From: Halanaerobium saccharolyticum | GTDB taxonomy: Bacteria > Bacillota > Halanaerobiia > Halanaerobiales > Halanaerobiaceae | Direction of reading: 5' to 3' | Assembly (NCBI RefSeq): GCF_003259895.1 | Contig: NZ_QLME01000009.1 | Location: 32,533-96,532, forward strand | DNA: 64,000 nucleotides | Shown: in pieces, positions 50,558 through 58,015 of the stretch | How the letters are laid out: every line of letters begins with the position of its first letter | How positions within the stretch are numbered: position 1 is the first letter of the stretch | Notes under the pieces: model-generated | The model's database searches: none | What the model saw: only the letters and a program-made list of their open reading frames with translations | What the model was told of the DNA's origin: nothing | Position numbers and translations under genes: made by a program

Positions 50558-52591
50558 ATGAGCCATTTATTAAATGATCTAAATCCAAAACAGAAAATTG
50601 CTGCTCAGACTTTAAAAGGGGCAGTTTTAGTTCTTGCTGGGGCCGGAAGTGGAAAGACTAGAACTTTAACCTATAGAACAGCGAATCTGATTAATAATGG
50701 TGTCAGTCCTAATGATATACTGACAGTAACTTTTACCAATAGAGCGGCTGATGATATGAAAGCTAAAATAAGCAAATTAATTGGATCAGAGATTATTGAT
50801 GAGATGAACCTGGGTACTTTTCACAGTATCTGTCTTAAAATATTGCGAGAAAATTTAAAGAAGGTTAACCGATCAGAAGGTTGTTTGATTTATGATACTA
50901 AAGACTCGATTGCTATCGTGGAAGATATAATATTTGATTTTGGTCTGGAGGAGACAGAATATGACCCCAAAATGGTTTTTAATATTGTCTCAAAGGCCAA
51001 AATGGAACTGGTTCTGCCAGCTGCTCTGGTAGAAGAGTATGCTCAGCCTGATAATCAGGGCTCTGAACATTTTTATCAAATTGTGAGCACAATTTATAAA
51101 GAATATGAGCGGGTGCTGGCAAATAATAACTGTTTTGATTTTAATGATCTGATCAAAAAGACAATAGAACTCCTGGAATCGGATCAGGAAATTTTAAATA
51201 AATATCAAAATCAATTTAAGTATATTCAGGTTGATGAGTATCAGGATGTAAACCACTCTCAGTACCATTTGATTTCTCTGCTGGCCAGACCGCAGAATAA
51301 TATATTTGTGGTTGGTGATGACTGGCAGGGGATTTATGGTTTCCGGGGAGCTGATATCAGCAATATTCTGGAATTTGAACATGACTATCCTGAGGCTGAG
51401 GTGATTAAACTTGAGCGAAATTACCGCAGTTCAAATAATATTATTTCTGCATCAAATCAGCTGATTAATAATAACAGTCAAAATAAGGTTAAAGAGGCCT
51501 GGACTGAAGCAGATGATGGGGCTCCAATCTTTGTGGCCCGGGCAGAAAGTCCTCTGCTGGAAGCAAAATATGTCTGTAAACGGATCAATAATTTAGTTGA
51601 TTTTTATAATTATAAGCTGAGTGATATTGCAATTTTATGCCGGAGCCATTTTCAATCAATGCAGCTGCAGAATCAGCTGCCAAAATTTAAAATCCCTCAC
51701 CAGCTGGTAGGAGGAGTAAGTTTTTTTGATCGGCAGGAAATCCGCTATTTCGTTAATTATCTCAAACTACTGGTAAATCCCAATGACAGGCTGGCCTTAA
51801 AACGGTTGTTTAGAATTGAGGTTCATGGGGTTGGAGAAATCCTGCTGAGTGAAATCACTAAATATGCTCGCGAAAATAAGATGAAAATTACTGATGTTTT
51901 TGAAAGCCCAACTGTGGTTAAAGGGATTGGCAACAACAAGGCGGCCAATATTATTGAATTTCAGCGGCGGGTAATTGACAGCATTTTTGATCTGAGAGAA
52001 GAAAAGCTGCCAATGCATAAGAAGGCAATGGAGCTTTATGAACGGGTTGATTTTGATCAGAATGTGCTGGCAGAACTTGATGATCCTGAGGGAAGAAAAA
52101 AATATATGAATATGTTTTTAGAAGATATGGCCGACTTTCAGAAAAATAACCCCGGGCGTGGACTTTATGATTATCTGTTAATTAATAAACTGATTGCAGA
52201 TAAGGATATTACTGAAGATACTCAGGAAAAGGTAAAGGTGATGACAGCTCATTCGGCTAAAGGACTGGAGTTCCCGGTAGTTTTTATTATCGGAGCCGAG
52301 GAAGAGGTTTTTCCACATCTTAAAAGTCTGGAAGAAAAAGCAGCAGGGTTGAACCCCTATGCAGTTGAAGAAGAACGGCGTTTATTTTATGTGGCAATGA
52401 CCCGGGCAGAAAAATTACTATTTATTTCCTTTGCCAACCGCAAGGTTTCTGGAGATCAGGGCCAGTATAAACAGATTGTCCCTTCCAGGTTTTTATATGA
52501 ACTGCCGGAACAGCGGCTTGATTTTACCAGTGTGGAATCTAAAAAGGGTGGATCCGGGATTCAGATGCGAAAAAATGTAGAAGTTATTTGA
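50558..52591 (+). CDS. UvrD/PcrA-type superfamily I DNA helicase
   Basis: A 677-residue 3'-5' helicase. Motifs: LNPKQKIAAQTLKGAVLVLA then GAGSGKTRTL (Q motif and I), TVTFTNRAADDMKAKI (Ia), FKYIQVDEYQDVNHSQYHL (II), VVGDDWQGIYGFRGAD (III), LERNYRSSNNI (IV), VMTAHSAKGLEFPVVFIIG (V) and EEERRLFYVAMTRAEKLL (VI). It is about 50 residues shorter than PcrA, the C-terminal RNA-polymerase-binding tail being absent, so it may be an accessory relative rather than the housekeeping PcrA. ATG at 50558 with GAAGGAG upstream is preferred over TTG 50543, which lies inside that site. Confidence 0.92.
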   Translation: MSHLLNDLNPKQKIAAQTLKGAVLVLAGAGSGKTRTLTYRTANLINNGVSPNDILTVTFTNRAADDMKAKISKLIGSEIIDEMNLGTFHSICLKILRENLKKVNRSEGCLIYDTKDSIAIVEDIIFDFGLEETEYDPKMVFNIVSKAKMELVLPAALVEEYAQPDNQGSEHFYQIVSTIYKEYERVLANNNCFDFNDLIKKTIELLESDQEILNKYQNQFKYIQVDEYQDVNHSQYHLISLLARPQNNIFVVGDDWQGIYGFRGADISNILEFEHDYPEAEVIKLERNYRSSNNIISASNQLINNNSQNKVKEAWTEADDGAPIFVARAESPLLEAKYVCKRINNLVDFYNYKLSDIAILCRSHFQSMQLQNQLPKFKIPHQLVGGVSFFDRQEIRYFVNYLKLLVNPNDRLALKRLFRIEVHGVGEILLSEITKYARENKMKITDVFESPTVVKGIGNNKAANIIEFQRRVIDSIFDLREEKLPMHKKAMELYERVDFDQNVLAELDDPEGRKKYMNMFLEDMADFQKNNPGRGLYDYLLINKLIADKDITEDTQEKVKVMTAHSAKGLEFPVVFIIGAEEEVFPHLKSLEEKAAGLNPYAVEEERRLFYVAMTRAEKLLFISFANRKVSGDQGQYKQIVPSRFLYELPEQRLDFTSVESKKGGSGIQMRKNVEVI

Positions 52592-52593
52592 TA

Positions 52594-52636
52594 TAGTACC
52601 GGGTACTTGGGAAAATTTTCCAAGTACCCGGTACTA
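52594..52636. terminator. Large perfect palindrome after the helicase gene
   Basis: TAGTACCGGGTACTTGG (52594-52610) and CCAAGTACCCGGTACTA (52620-52636) are exact reverse complements around GAAAATTTT. A run of A follows on this strand (and T before it on the other is weak), so termination in the plus direction is not classical; it may be a bidirectional block, a protein-binding site or an RNA-stability element. Confidence 0.6.
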
Positions 52637-52652
52637 AAAATCAAAAAAATCC

Positions 52653-52681
52653 TTGACAGAACTAAAATTGAGTGATAAACT
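52653..52681 (+). promoter_or_regulatory. Promoter for the metNIQ riboswitch transcript
   Basis: TTGACA (52653-52658), 17-base spacer, TAAACT (52676-52681). The aptamer begins about 29 bases downstream, as usual for S-box leaders. Confidence 0.7.
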
Positions 52682-52709
52682 TTTATATAACTTAAAAAGA
52701 AAATAAAAA

Positions 52710-52846
52710 TCATCAAGAGCGGTGGAGGGACTGGCCCTTTGATACCCGGCAACCTACTTAAAATCTTTAGTAAGGTGCTAATTCCAGCATTTCCAGAAGG
52801 GAATGATAGATGAGAGGCAATTAAATCCTCTCAGGGGGATTTTTTT
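52710..52846 (+). ncRNA. SAM-I (S-box) riboswitch with expression platform
   Basis: The aptamer shows the S-box core: ATCAAGAGCGGTGGAGGGAC at 52712-52731, TGGCCCTTTGATACCCGGCA following, then AACCTAC and the P3/P4 hairpins, closing with GATAGATGAGAGG. P1 pairs TCATC (52710-52714) with GATGA (52809-52813). The 3' P1 strand TGAGAGG (52811-52817) can instead pair with CCTCTCA (52827-52833) as an antiterminator. The terminator is AAATCC (52823-52828) with GGATTT (52837-52842) and a T-run. With SAM bound, P1 forms and transcription stops; when SAM is low, metNIQ is made. Confidence 0.95.
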
Positions 52847-52853
52847 CATTTCT

Positions 52854-52890
52854 AACTGCTCTTGATATTTGGAGCAGTTTTACTATTTTT
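52854..52890 (+). terminator. Second terminator-like hairpin before metN
   Basis: AACTGCTC (52854-52861), loop of 10, GAGCAGTT (52872-52879), then TTACTATTTTTT. It lies between the riboswitch terminator and the metN ribosome site and would add a second block on read-through transcription. Confidence 0.62.
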
Positions 52891-52906
52891 TAGAGGGTGA
52901 TGAGTA

Positions 52907-53929
52907 TTGATTAAAATTGAAAATTTAACTAAACATTATTATGCAGTCCAGGGGAGAGTTGAAGCAATCAATGGACTCAACCTGGAAGTTGATGATGGTG
53001 AGATATTTGGCATGATTGGCCCCAGTGGAGCCGGAAAAAGCACCCTGATTCGAATGCTTAATTTACTGGAAGAACCAACTTCAGGGACTATAAATATTAA
53101 TGGAACAGATTTAACAGAACTCAGTTCTCAGAATTTAAGAGGTGCCAGACAGAAAATAGGTATGATTTTTCAGCATTTTAACCTTTTAACTTCCCGCACT
53201 GTTCTGGGTAATGTGGCTTTTCCTCTGGAAATTGCAGGAGTAGCCAAAAAGAAAAGAAGAAAAAAGGCAAAAGAATTAATAGAACTTGTGGGCTTGTCAG
53301 ATCGCGCAGATCATTATCCAGCTCAGCTTTCCGGAGGTCAGAAGCAGAGAGTTGGTATTGCCAGGGCTCTGGCAAACGATCCGGACCTGCTTTTATCGGA
53401 TGAGGCAACTTCTTCTCTGGATCCGGAAAGTACAAAATCTGTACTTGAACTTTTAGGGAAAATTAGAGATGAGATGAATCTGACAATTATTCTAATTACT
53501 CATGAGATGGGAGTAATAAAAGATATCTGTGATCGAGTTGCTGTTTTAGAAGCCGGCCAGATAATTGAAGAAGGTTCAATAATTGATATTTTTTCTAAGC
53601 CGCAAAAGCCTTTGACCAAAAAGTTTATCAGTTCAGTTATTGATTTTGACCTACCAGAGCGGATAATTAAATATGTTAAAACTGAAAGACCGGGAGAACT
53701 AATCAGGATTTCTTTTGTTGGCGAAAAGACCCATGATCCCTATATTTCTGATCTGGTAAAACATTATTCAGTTGATGCAAACATTTTATATGGAAATATT
53801 GATGAGATTCAGGGAGTACCCTTTGGCACTCTGGTTTTAGATCTGGAAGGACAGTTAACTAATATTGAGGAAAGTATTGCCTATCTAAAAAGCCAGGGTT
53901 TGAGAGTTGAGGTGTTAGACAATGTTTAA
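52907..53929 (+). CDS. metN: Methionine ABC transporter ATP-binding protein MetN
   Basis: A 340-residue ATPase: Walker A GPSGAGKST near residue 39, Q-loop IFQHFNLLTSRTV, signature LSGGQKQRVGIARAL near 141, Walker B LLLSDEATSSLDPE, H-loop LITHEMGVIKDICD. The DEATSSLDP variant and the C-terminal NIL regulatory domain (about 262-340, GELIRISFVGEKTHDPYISD) are hallmarks of MetN; the NIL domain binds methionine and inhibits transport. The start is TTG at 52907, because the ATG at 52900 is in another frame and stops after four codons. It overlaps metI by eight bases and is controlled by the SAM riboswitch. Confidence 0.96.
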   Translation: MIKIENLTKHYYAVQGRVEAINGLNLEVDDGEIFGMIGPSGAGKSTLIRMLNLLEEPTSGTININGTDLTELSSQNLRGARQKIGMIFQHFNLLTSRTVLGNVAFPLEIAGVAKKKRRKKAKELIELVGLSDRADHYPAQLSGGQKQRVGIARALANDPDLLLSDEATSSLDPESTKSVLELLGKIRDEMNLTIILITHEMGVIKDICDRVAVLEAGQIIEEGSIIDIFSKPQKPLTKKFISSVIDFDLPERIIKYVKTERPGELIRISFVGEKTHDPYISDLVKHYSVDANILYGNIDEIQGVPFGTLVLDLEGQLTNIEESIAYLKSQGLRVEVLDNV

Positions 53930-54596
53930 TTTAATTACAGATTTAGCCCGCTACAATGATTTAATGATCAGCGGTTCCTTAGAAACTTTATATATGGTAG
54001 CAATGTCATTATTTTTTGCGATTGTGGGAGGGATTCCACTCGGAGTTTTAACTACTATTACTCGACCAGGTCATATACTGCCTAATAAGCCATTAAATTT
54101 TATTCTGGATGGAATAATTAATATTGGGCGCTCGATTCCCTTTATTATTTTAATGGTTGCTGTTATTCCGTTTACCAGAATGATCGTTGGTACTTCTATT
54201 GGAACTAACGCTGCGGTTGTACCGCTTTCCCTGGCAGCTATTCCTTTTATGGGGCGGGTTACAGATAATGCAATTCTGGAAATTGACCAGGGAGTTGTGG
54301 AATCAGCTCAGTCAATGGGAGCCAGTCCTTTACAGATTGTGTTTAAAGTCTTATTACCAGAATCACTGCCGGCAATTATTCTTGGTTTAACTCTGACTTC
54401 TATTAGTTTAGTCAGTTATTCAGCGATGGCAGGAGCAGTTGGTGGTGGTGGTCTCGGCGATATTGCAATCCGTTATGGATATCAGCGTTTTCAGCTGGCT
54501 GTTATGCTGGAGACTATAGTTATCCTGGTCATTATGGTCCAGCTGATTCAGTTTGCCGGTAATCAGATAGCTTCATTTTTTGATCACAGAGCTTAA
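53922..54596 (+). CDS. metI: Methionine ABC transporter permease MetI
   Basis: A 224-residue permease with five helices. Family features: SGSLETLYMVAMSLFFAIVG near the start, INIGRSIPFIILMVAVIPFT, then the coupling loop DQGVVESAQSMGASPLQIV and LLPESLPAIILGLTLTSISL and SAMAGAVGGGGLGDIAIRYG, which are diagnostic for MetI. It overlaps metN by eight bases, so the two are translationally coupled. Confidence 0.96.
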   Translation: MFNLITDLARYNDLMISGSLETLYMVAMSLFFAIVGGIPLGVLTTITRPGHILPNKPLNFILDGIINIGRSIPFIILMVAVIPFTRMIVGTSIGTNAAVVPLSLAAIPFMGRVTDNAILEIDQGVVESAQSMGASPLQIVFKVLLPESLPAIILGLTLTSISLVSYSAMAGAVGGGGLGDIAIRYGYQRFQLAVMLETIVILVIMVQLIQFAGNQIASFFDHRA

Positions 54597-54732
54597 GTAG
54601 TTAAATAATTACTATTTTCAAGTTATGATTTAATATATTATTGAGTAGGATTAAGGGATTATTTCTGGCAAAAATATACAGAGTCAGAATTAATTTAATA
54701 AATTTATAACAAGCAGAAGAGGAGAGATAATT

Positions 54733-55521
54733 ATGTTAAAGAAAACAATTTTAATTTTAGCGATTTTAACTTTCGTATTTGCTGGTGCTGTTCAGGCTGA
54801 TAATCATGTACTTAGTGTTGGTGCAACTCCTGTACCTCACTCTGAAATTTTAGATTTTATTAGAGATGATCTGGCAGAAGCAGGGATTGAATTAGAAATA
54901 GTTGAGTTTACAGATTATGTAACTCCTAATATTTCTCTGGATGACGGCAGTATTGATGCCAACTTTTTTCAGCATGTGCCTTATTTAGAGCAGTTTAATG
55001 CGGATCGCGGTCTGGATTTAGTTTCTGCAATTAAAGTTCATGTAGAACCAATCGGCTTATATTCTGATAAATATACAAGTCTAGAAGAAATTCCAGAAGG
55101 AGCCTCGATTGCTATTCCAAATGATCCGTCTAATGAAGGTCGAGCTTTGATTTTACTGCACAATAATGATGTGATCACTTTAGATGATCCAACAAACTTA
55201 AGTGCAACTCCAATTGATATCGCAGAAAATCCTAAAAATTTAAAATTTGAAGAACTGGAAGCTGCTCAATTACCAAGAGTTTTACCAGATGTTGCCGGGG
55301 CAGTTATCAATACCAATTATGCACTGGAAGCAGATTTAAATCCTCTGGATGATGCACTGATTATGGAAGGCAGTGACTCACCTTATGTTAATATTGTTGC
55401 TGTGAGAAGTGGAGATCAGGACAGCGAAAAAATCCAGACTTTAAAAGAAATTATTCAGTCTGAGAAAGTTAAAGAATTTATACTGGAAGAATACGAAGGT
55501 GCTGTAGTACCAGCATTTTAA
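54733..55521 (+). CDS. metQ: Methionine-binding protein MetQ (non-lipidated)
   Basis: A 262-residue NlpA/MetQ family binding protein. Signal peptide MLKKTILILAILTFVFAGAV with cleavage at VQA-DN; the usual lipobox Cys is missing, so it is predicted to be free in the periplasm. Mature motifs: VGATPVPHSEILDFIRDDLA, FTDYVTPNISLDDGSIDANF, FFQHVPYLEQFNADRG, IAIPNDPSNEGRALILLHNN and AGAVINTNYALEADLNP. The gap of 136 bases after metI has no terminator, and a terminator follows metQ, so it closes the operon. Confidence 0.95.
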   Translation: MLKKTILILAILTFVFAGAVQADNHVLSVGATPVPHSEILDFIRDDLAEAGIELEIVEFTDYVTPNISLDDGSIDANFFQHVPYLEQFNADRGLDLVSAIKVHVEPIGLYSDKYTSLEEIPEGASIAIPNDPSNEGRALILLHNNDVITLDDPTNLSATPIDIAENPKNLKFEELEAAQLPRVLPDVAGAVINTNYALEADLNPLDDALIMEGSDSPYVNIVAVRSGDQDSEKIQTLKEIIQSEKVKEFILEEYEGAVVPAF

Positions 55522-55562
55522 TTTAAATTTATAATCTTAATTTTAATATTGATTAAGCAGGG

Positions 55563-55591
55563 GGAGCAGTTATTATAACTGTTCCTTTTTT
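55563..55591 (+). terminator. Terminator after metQ
   Basis: GGAGCAGTT (55563-55571), loop, AACTGTTCC (55577-55585) with one G-U pair, then TTTTTT. Its T-run overlaps the -35 of the next promoter. Confidence 0.88.
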
Positions 55592-55618
55592 GTTATTCAT
55601 TTAAAAATGGTGTATAAT
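55590..55618 (+). promoter_or_regulatory. Sigma-A promoter for the DUF1232 gene
   Basis: TTGTTA (55590-55595), 17-base spacer, TATAAT (55613-55618); start codon 36 bases downstream. Confidence 0.72.
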
Positions 55619-55653
55619 AATTAATAGAAAGCAGAAAAAATGAGGTGGAAATT

Positions 55654-55947
55654 ATGAGTAAAAGCCTGGCAGCTGTTGTAAATATAATTCGTCTTATGAA
55701 AGACTCGGATGTTAAGATAAGCAAAAAGGCACTATTTTTAGTACCTGTTGCCTACCTTATTTTTCCTTTTGACCTGGTGGGAGATTTTTTTCCAATTCTG
55801 GGTCAAATTGATGATATTGCAGTCTTTGTAGTAATGTGGCCTGTTTTAAAAAATATTTTAAGAAAGTATCAGTCTGGTGATCCAGAGGTTGAAAAAGAAA
55901 AAAAGGATCCGGACGCTATAGATATTAATGACTATACAGTTGAATAA
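55654..55947 (+). CDS. YkvA family (DUF1232) protein
   Basis: A 97-residue protein with two hydrophobic helices. The family core is plain: ALFLVPVAYLIFPFDLVGDF followed by FPILGQIDDIAVFVVMWPVL (P-x-D-L-x-x-D then G-x-I-D-D). The tail is acidic and Lys-rich. ATG at 55654 is chosen because GTG 55645 sits within the ribosome site GAGGTGG. No function is established for the family. Confidence 0.9.
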   Translation: MSKSLAAVVNIIRLMKDSDVKISKKALFLVPVAYLIFPFDLVGDFFPILGQIDDIAVFVVMWPVLKNILRKYQSGDPEVEKEKKDPDAIDINDYTVE

Positions 55948-55956
55948 TGAATAGCT

Positions 55957-55993
55957 AACTCTACAGCCCAAAATAAGGTTGTAGAGTTTTTTT
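55957..55993 (+). terminator. Terminator after the DUF1232 gene
   Basis: AACTCTACA (55957-55965), 14-base loop, TGTAGAGTT (55980-55988), then TTTTT. Perfect 9-pair stem. Confidence 0.9.
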
Positions 55994-56093
55994 ATTTGCT
56001 AGAGAATATCGCAGCTAAAGAAATATTAATTAACTGAGATAGTCGTAGCTGCACACCAGAAATATTGTTTTGAAATAAATTCTTTTAAACACC

Positions 56094-56149
56094 TTGACAA
56101 AATAAATTAATAGGATTACAATAACAGTGTACCAGTTAACTAGTGCACT
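56094..56149 (+). promoter_or_regulatory. Promoter and GntR (YtrA-type) operator
   Basis: TTGACA (56094-56099), 17-base spacer, TACAAT (56117-56122). Immediately downstream lies AGTGTACCAGTTAACTAGTG continuing to CACT at 56149: a 24-base palindrome with 20 symmetric positions (56126-56149), centred on AGTTAACT. It covers the likely transcription start, so the GntR product should repress its own operon from here. Confidence 0.8.
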
Positions 56150-56173
56150 AATAAATAAGAGAGGAGGAAGCAG

Positions 56174-56551
56174 ATGGATATTGATTTCAATGCCGCCTAT
56201 CCGATCTACGAACAGGTAATTGACGAAATAAAGAAAGAAATAGTAAGAGGAGAATTAAATTCAGGTGATAAACTTCCATCACAGCGAAAATTGGCCCGGA
56301 AAATTGAGGTTAACCCCAATACAGTTCAGAGAGCATATAGAGAGATGGAACAACGGGGTCTTGTAGAAACTAAAAGAGGTAGAGGCACATTTATAAAGGA
56401 TGATGATCAGGTAATGGTAGAAATAAAAAAAGAGATGGCTGAAACAGCAGTTTTAAATTTTATAGAAGAAATGATTTCCCTTGGATTTGAAAAAGAAAAT
56501 ATATTGAAAAAAGTTGAGTCTAATCTTAAGAGGAGGGAAGATAATGAATGA
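56174..56551 (+). CDS. GntR family regulator, YtrA subfamily
   Basis: A 125-residue repressor: winged helix (PIYEQVIDEIKKEIVRGELN, SGDKLPSQRKLARKIEVNPN, TVQRAYREMEQRGLVETKRG, RGTFI) and only a short C-terminal dimerisation segment (about 75-125), as in the YtrA subfamily that controls ABC exporters responding to envelope stress or antibiotics. It has its own operator upstream and overlaps the ABC ATPase gene by eight bases. Ribosome site GAGGAGG. Confidence 0.95.
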   Translation: MDIDFNAAYPIYEQVIDEIKKEIVRGELNSGDKLPSQRKLARKIEVNPNTVQRAYREMEQRGLVETKRGRGTFIKDDDQVMVEIKKEMAETAVLNFIEEMISLGFEKENILKKVESNLKRREDNE

Positions 56552-57245
56552 AAATATAATTGAGGTCAGCAATTTAAAGAAGAAATTTCCCGGAGTTCAG
56601 GCTCTTAAGGGTATAAATCTAAATATACCTGAAGGAATGATAACCGGAATTGTAGGACCCAATGGAAGTGGTAAGTCAACCCTGTTAAAAATTATTAGTG
56701 GATTGATCATCAAAGATGAAGGACAGGTAAATATTAATCGAAAAAATAAGCAGAGACATTTAATGCAGGATATTGCTTTTTTGCCGGAAATTAACCATCT
56801 TTACCGCTGGATGAGAATTTCGGAAATGGTAAAATTTCATGAAGATCAGTTTTCAGATTTTTCCACTAAAAAAGCAGAAGAATTGCTGGATTTTATGAAT
56901 CTAAAACTTGAACAAAAAATAGATAATCTCTCCAAAGGTATGGTGGCCAGACTTAAATTGATCCTGGTTTTAAGCCGTTCGACAAAAATTTTAATTCTGG
57001 ATGAGCCACTGGCAGGTATTGATCCTGCTTCGCGTGAGAGAATTTTAGAAAGTTTAATTGGCGAATTTGATTCAGCCAATCAGAGTATAATCCTGGCTAC
57101 TCATGAGATAATAGAAGCAGAAAGATTTTTAGACCATGTAATTTTTATGGAAGCAGGAGAGATTTTACTAGATGGTAATGCTGATGATTTAAGAGCGGAA
57201 AAAGGAAAATCGATTAGAGAATTAATCGGGGAGGTATTTGAATGA
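56544..57245 (+). CDS. ABC exporter ATP-binding protein (YtrB/BcrA-like)
   Basis: A 233-residue ATPase: VSNLKKKFPGVQALKGINLN, Walker A GPNGSGKSTLLKI near residue 42, Walker B LILDEPLAGIDPASRE and H-loop ILATHEIIEAERFLDHV. The signature is NLSKGMVARLKLILVLSRS, with Lys where LSGGQ has Gly, common in this exporter subgroup. ATG at 56544 with AGGAGGG before it overlaps the regulator's end. With the following membrane protein it forms an exporter. Confidence 0.93.
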   Translation: MNENIIEVSNLKKKFPGVQALKGINLNIPEGMITGIVGPNGSGKSTLLKIISGLIIKDEGQVNINRKNKQRHLMQDIAFLPEINHLYRWMRISEMVKFHEDQFSDFSTKKAEELLDFMNLKLEQKIDNLSKGMVARLKLILVLSRSTKILILDEPLAGIDPASRERILESLIGEFDSANQSIILATHEIIEAERFLDHVIFMEAGEILLDGNADDLRAEKGKSIRELIGEVFE

Positions 57246-58003
57246 GAAGTTTAATATCATTAATCAAAAATGAATTTAAGCAGTTAAATATTTTAATTAT
57301 AGTTTCGACATTGATTATTGCAGTCTGGGAATGGTTTTTGATTACAAGAACAGAGCACTGGCCTCCAGGCTTAAGCTTTGGGCTGGGATTTATTCCATTG
57401 TTTTTCCTGCCGCTGATTATGATTTTTCTGGCCTATAATTCATACCGCAGTGAATGGGGTAATAATACCATTTATTTATTAAAAATTCTGCCCCGTAAAG
57501 GTTACGAAATAAATCTGGCAAAATTCATACCAGCATTTAGCTATTATCTATTTTTAAGCCTGCTTTTAATTGCAGCTAATCTATATTTTAATCAGGAACT
57601 AATTGCTCGAATTTTAACTGAAATACCAGATATGACGGGGAGGCAGTTTTCCAGACAGTTTTTTATATTAAGTTATTCAGCTTATTTAATTACAGGAATT
57701 CAGTTGTATTTAATTACTCAGTTTTCGTATATCATTGCTTCCTTTTATAATCGTTTCCGACTTCTGATTAGTATTATAGTCTTTATTTTGAGTCATTATT
57801 TAATTCTGCGAGTTGGAGGCTTTTTCAATTATTTATTTAACTGGCTTCCAGATTTTCCGGTTACTGTTTTTATGGAAAGTCCAGCCGGAGTCACAGAATC
57901 TACAATTTATATTGGTTCAGCTCCCTTTGTTGTGATTATGCTGATCATGACCGGCTTGTTCTTTTTAAATTCCCGTTTAATTGCTTCTGATGTCGATGTA
58001 TAA
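57242..58003 (+). CDS. ABC exporter membrane subunit
   Basis: A 253-residue protein with six hydrophobic helices (first about 15-33, last about 228-246). It starts with a short cytosolic segment (RSLISLIKNEFKQLNILIIV) as in ABC-2-type permeases and has no binding-protein coupling loop. ATG overlaps the ATPase stop by four bases (ATGA). Substrate unknown; GntR(YtrA)-linked exporters often remove antimicrobial peptides or affect the envelope. Confidence 0.85.
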   Translation: MRSLISLIKNEFKQLNILIIVSTLIIAVWEWFLITRTEHWPPGLSFGLGFIPLFFLPLIMIFLAYNSYRSEWGNNTIYLLKILPRKGYEINLAKFIPAFSYYLFLSLLLIAANLYFNQELIARILTEIPDMTGRQFSRQFFILSYSAYLITGIQLYLITQFSYIIASFYNRFRLLISIIVFILSHYLILRVGGFFNYLFNWLPDFPVTVFMESPAGVTESTIYIGSAPFVVIMLIMTGLFFLNSRLIASDVDV

Positions 58004-58015
58004 AAGGAGGATAAA

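Larger units (their letters stand above)
52592..52906 (+). other. Regulatory intergenic region before metN
   Basis: 315 bases fully occupied by the palindrome 52594-52636, a promoter 52653-52681, a SAM-I riboswitch and terminator (52710-52846), a second hairpin (52854-52890) and the metN ribosome site GAGGGTGATGAG (52893-52904). Confidence 0.85.

Noticed and set aside
50558-52591. Reading the helicase as part of a phage-defence system with the preceding AAA/nuclease gene
   Set aside because: The two genes are split by a terminator and about 200 bases, and the helicase has an ordinary UvrD/PcrA motif set; no coupling is visible.
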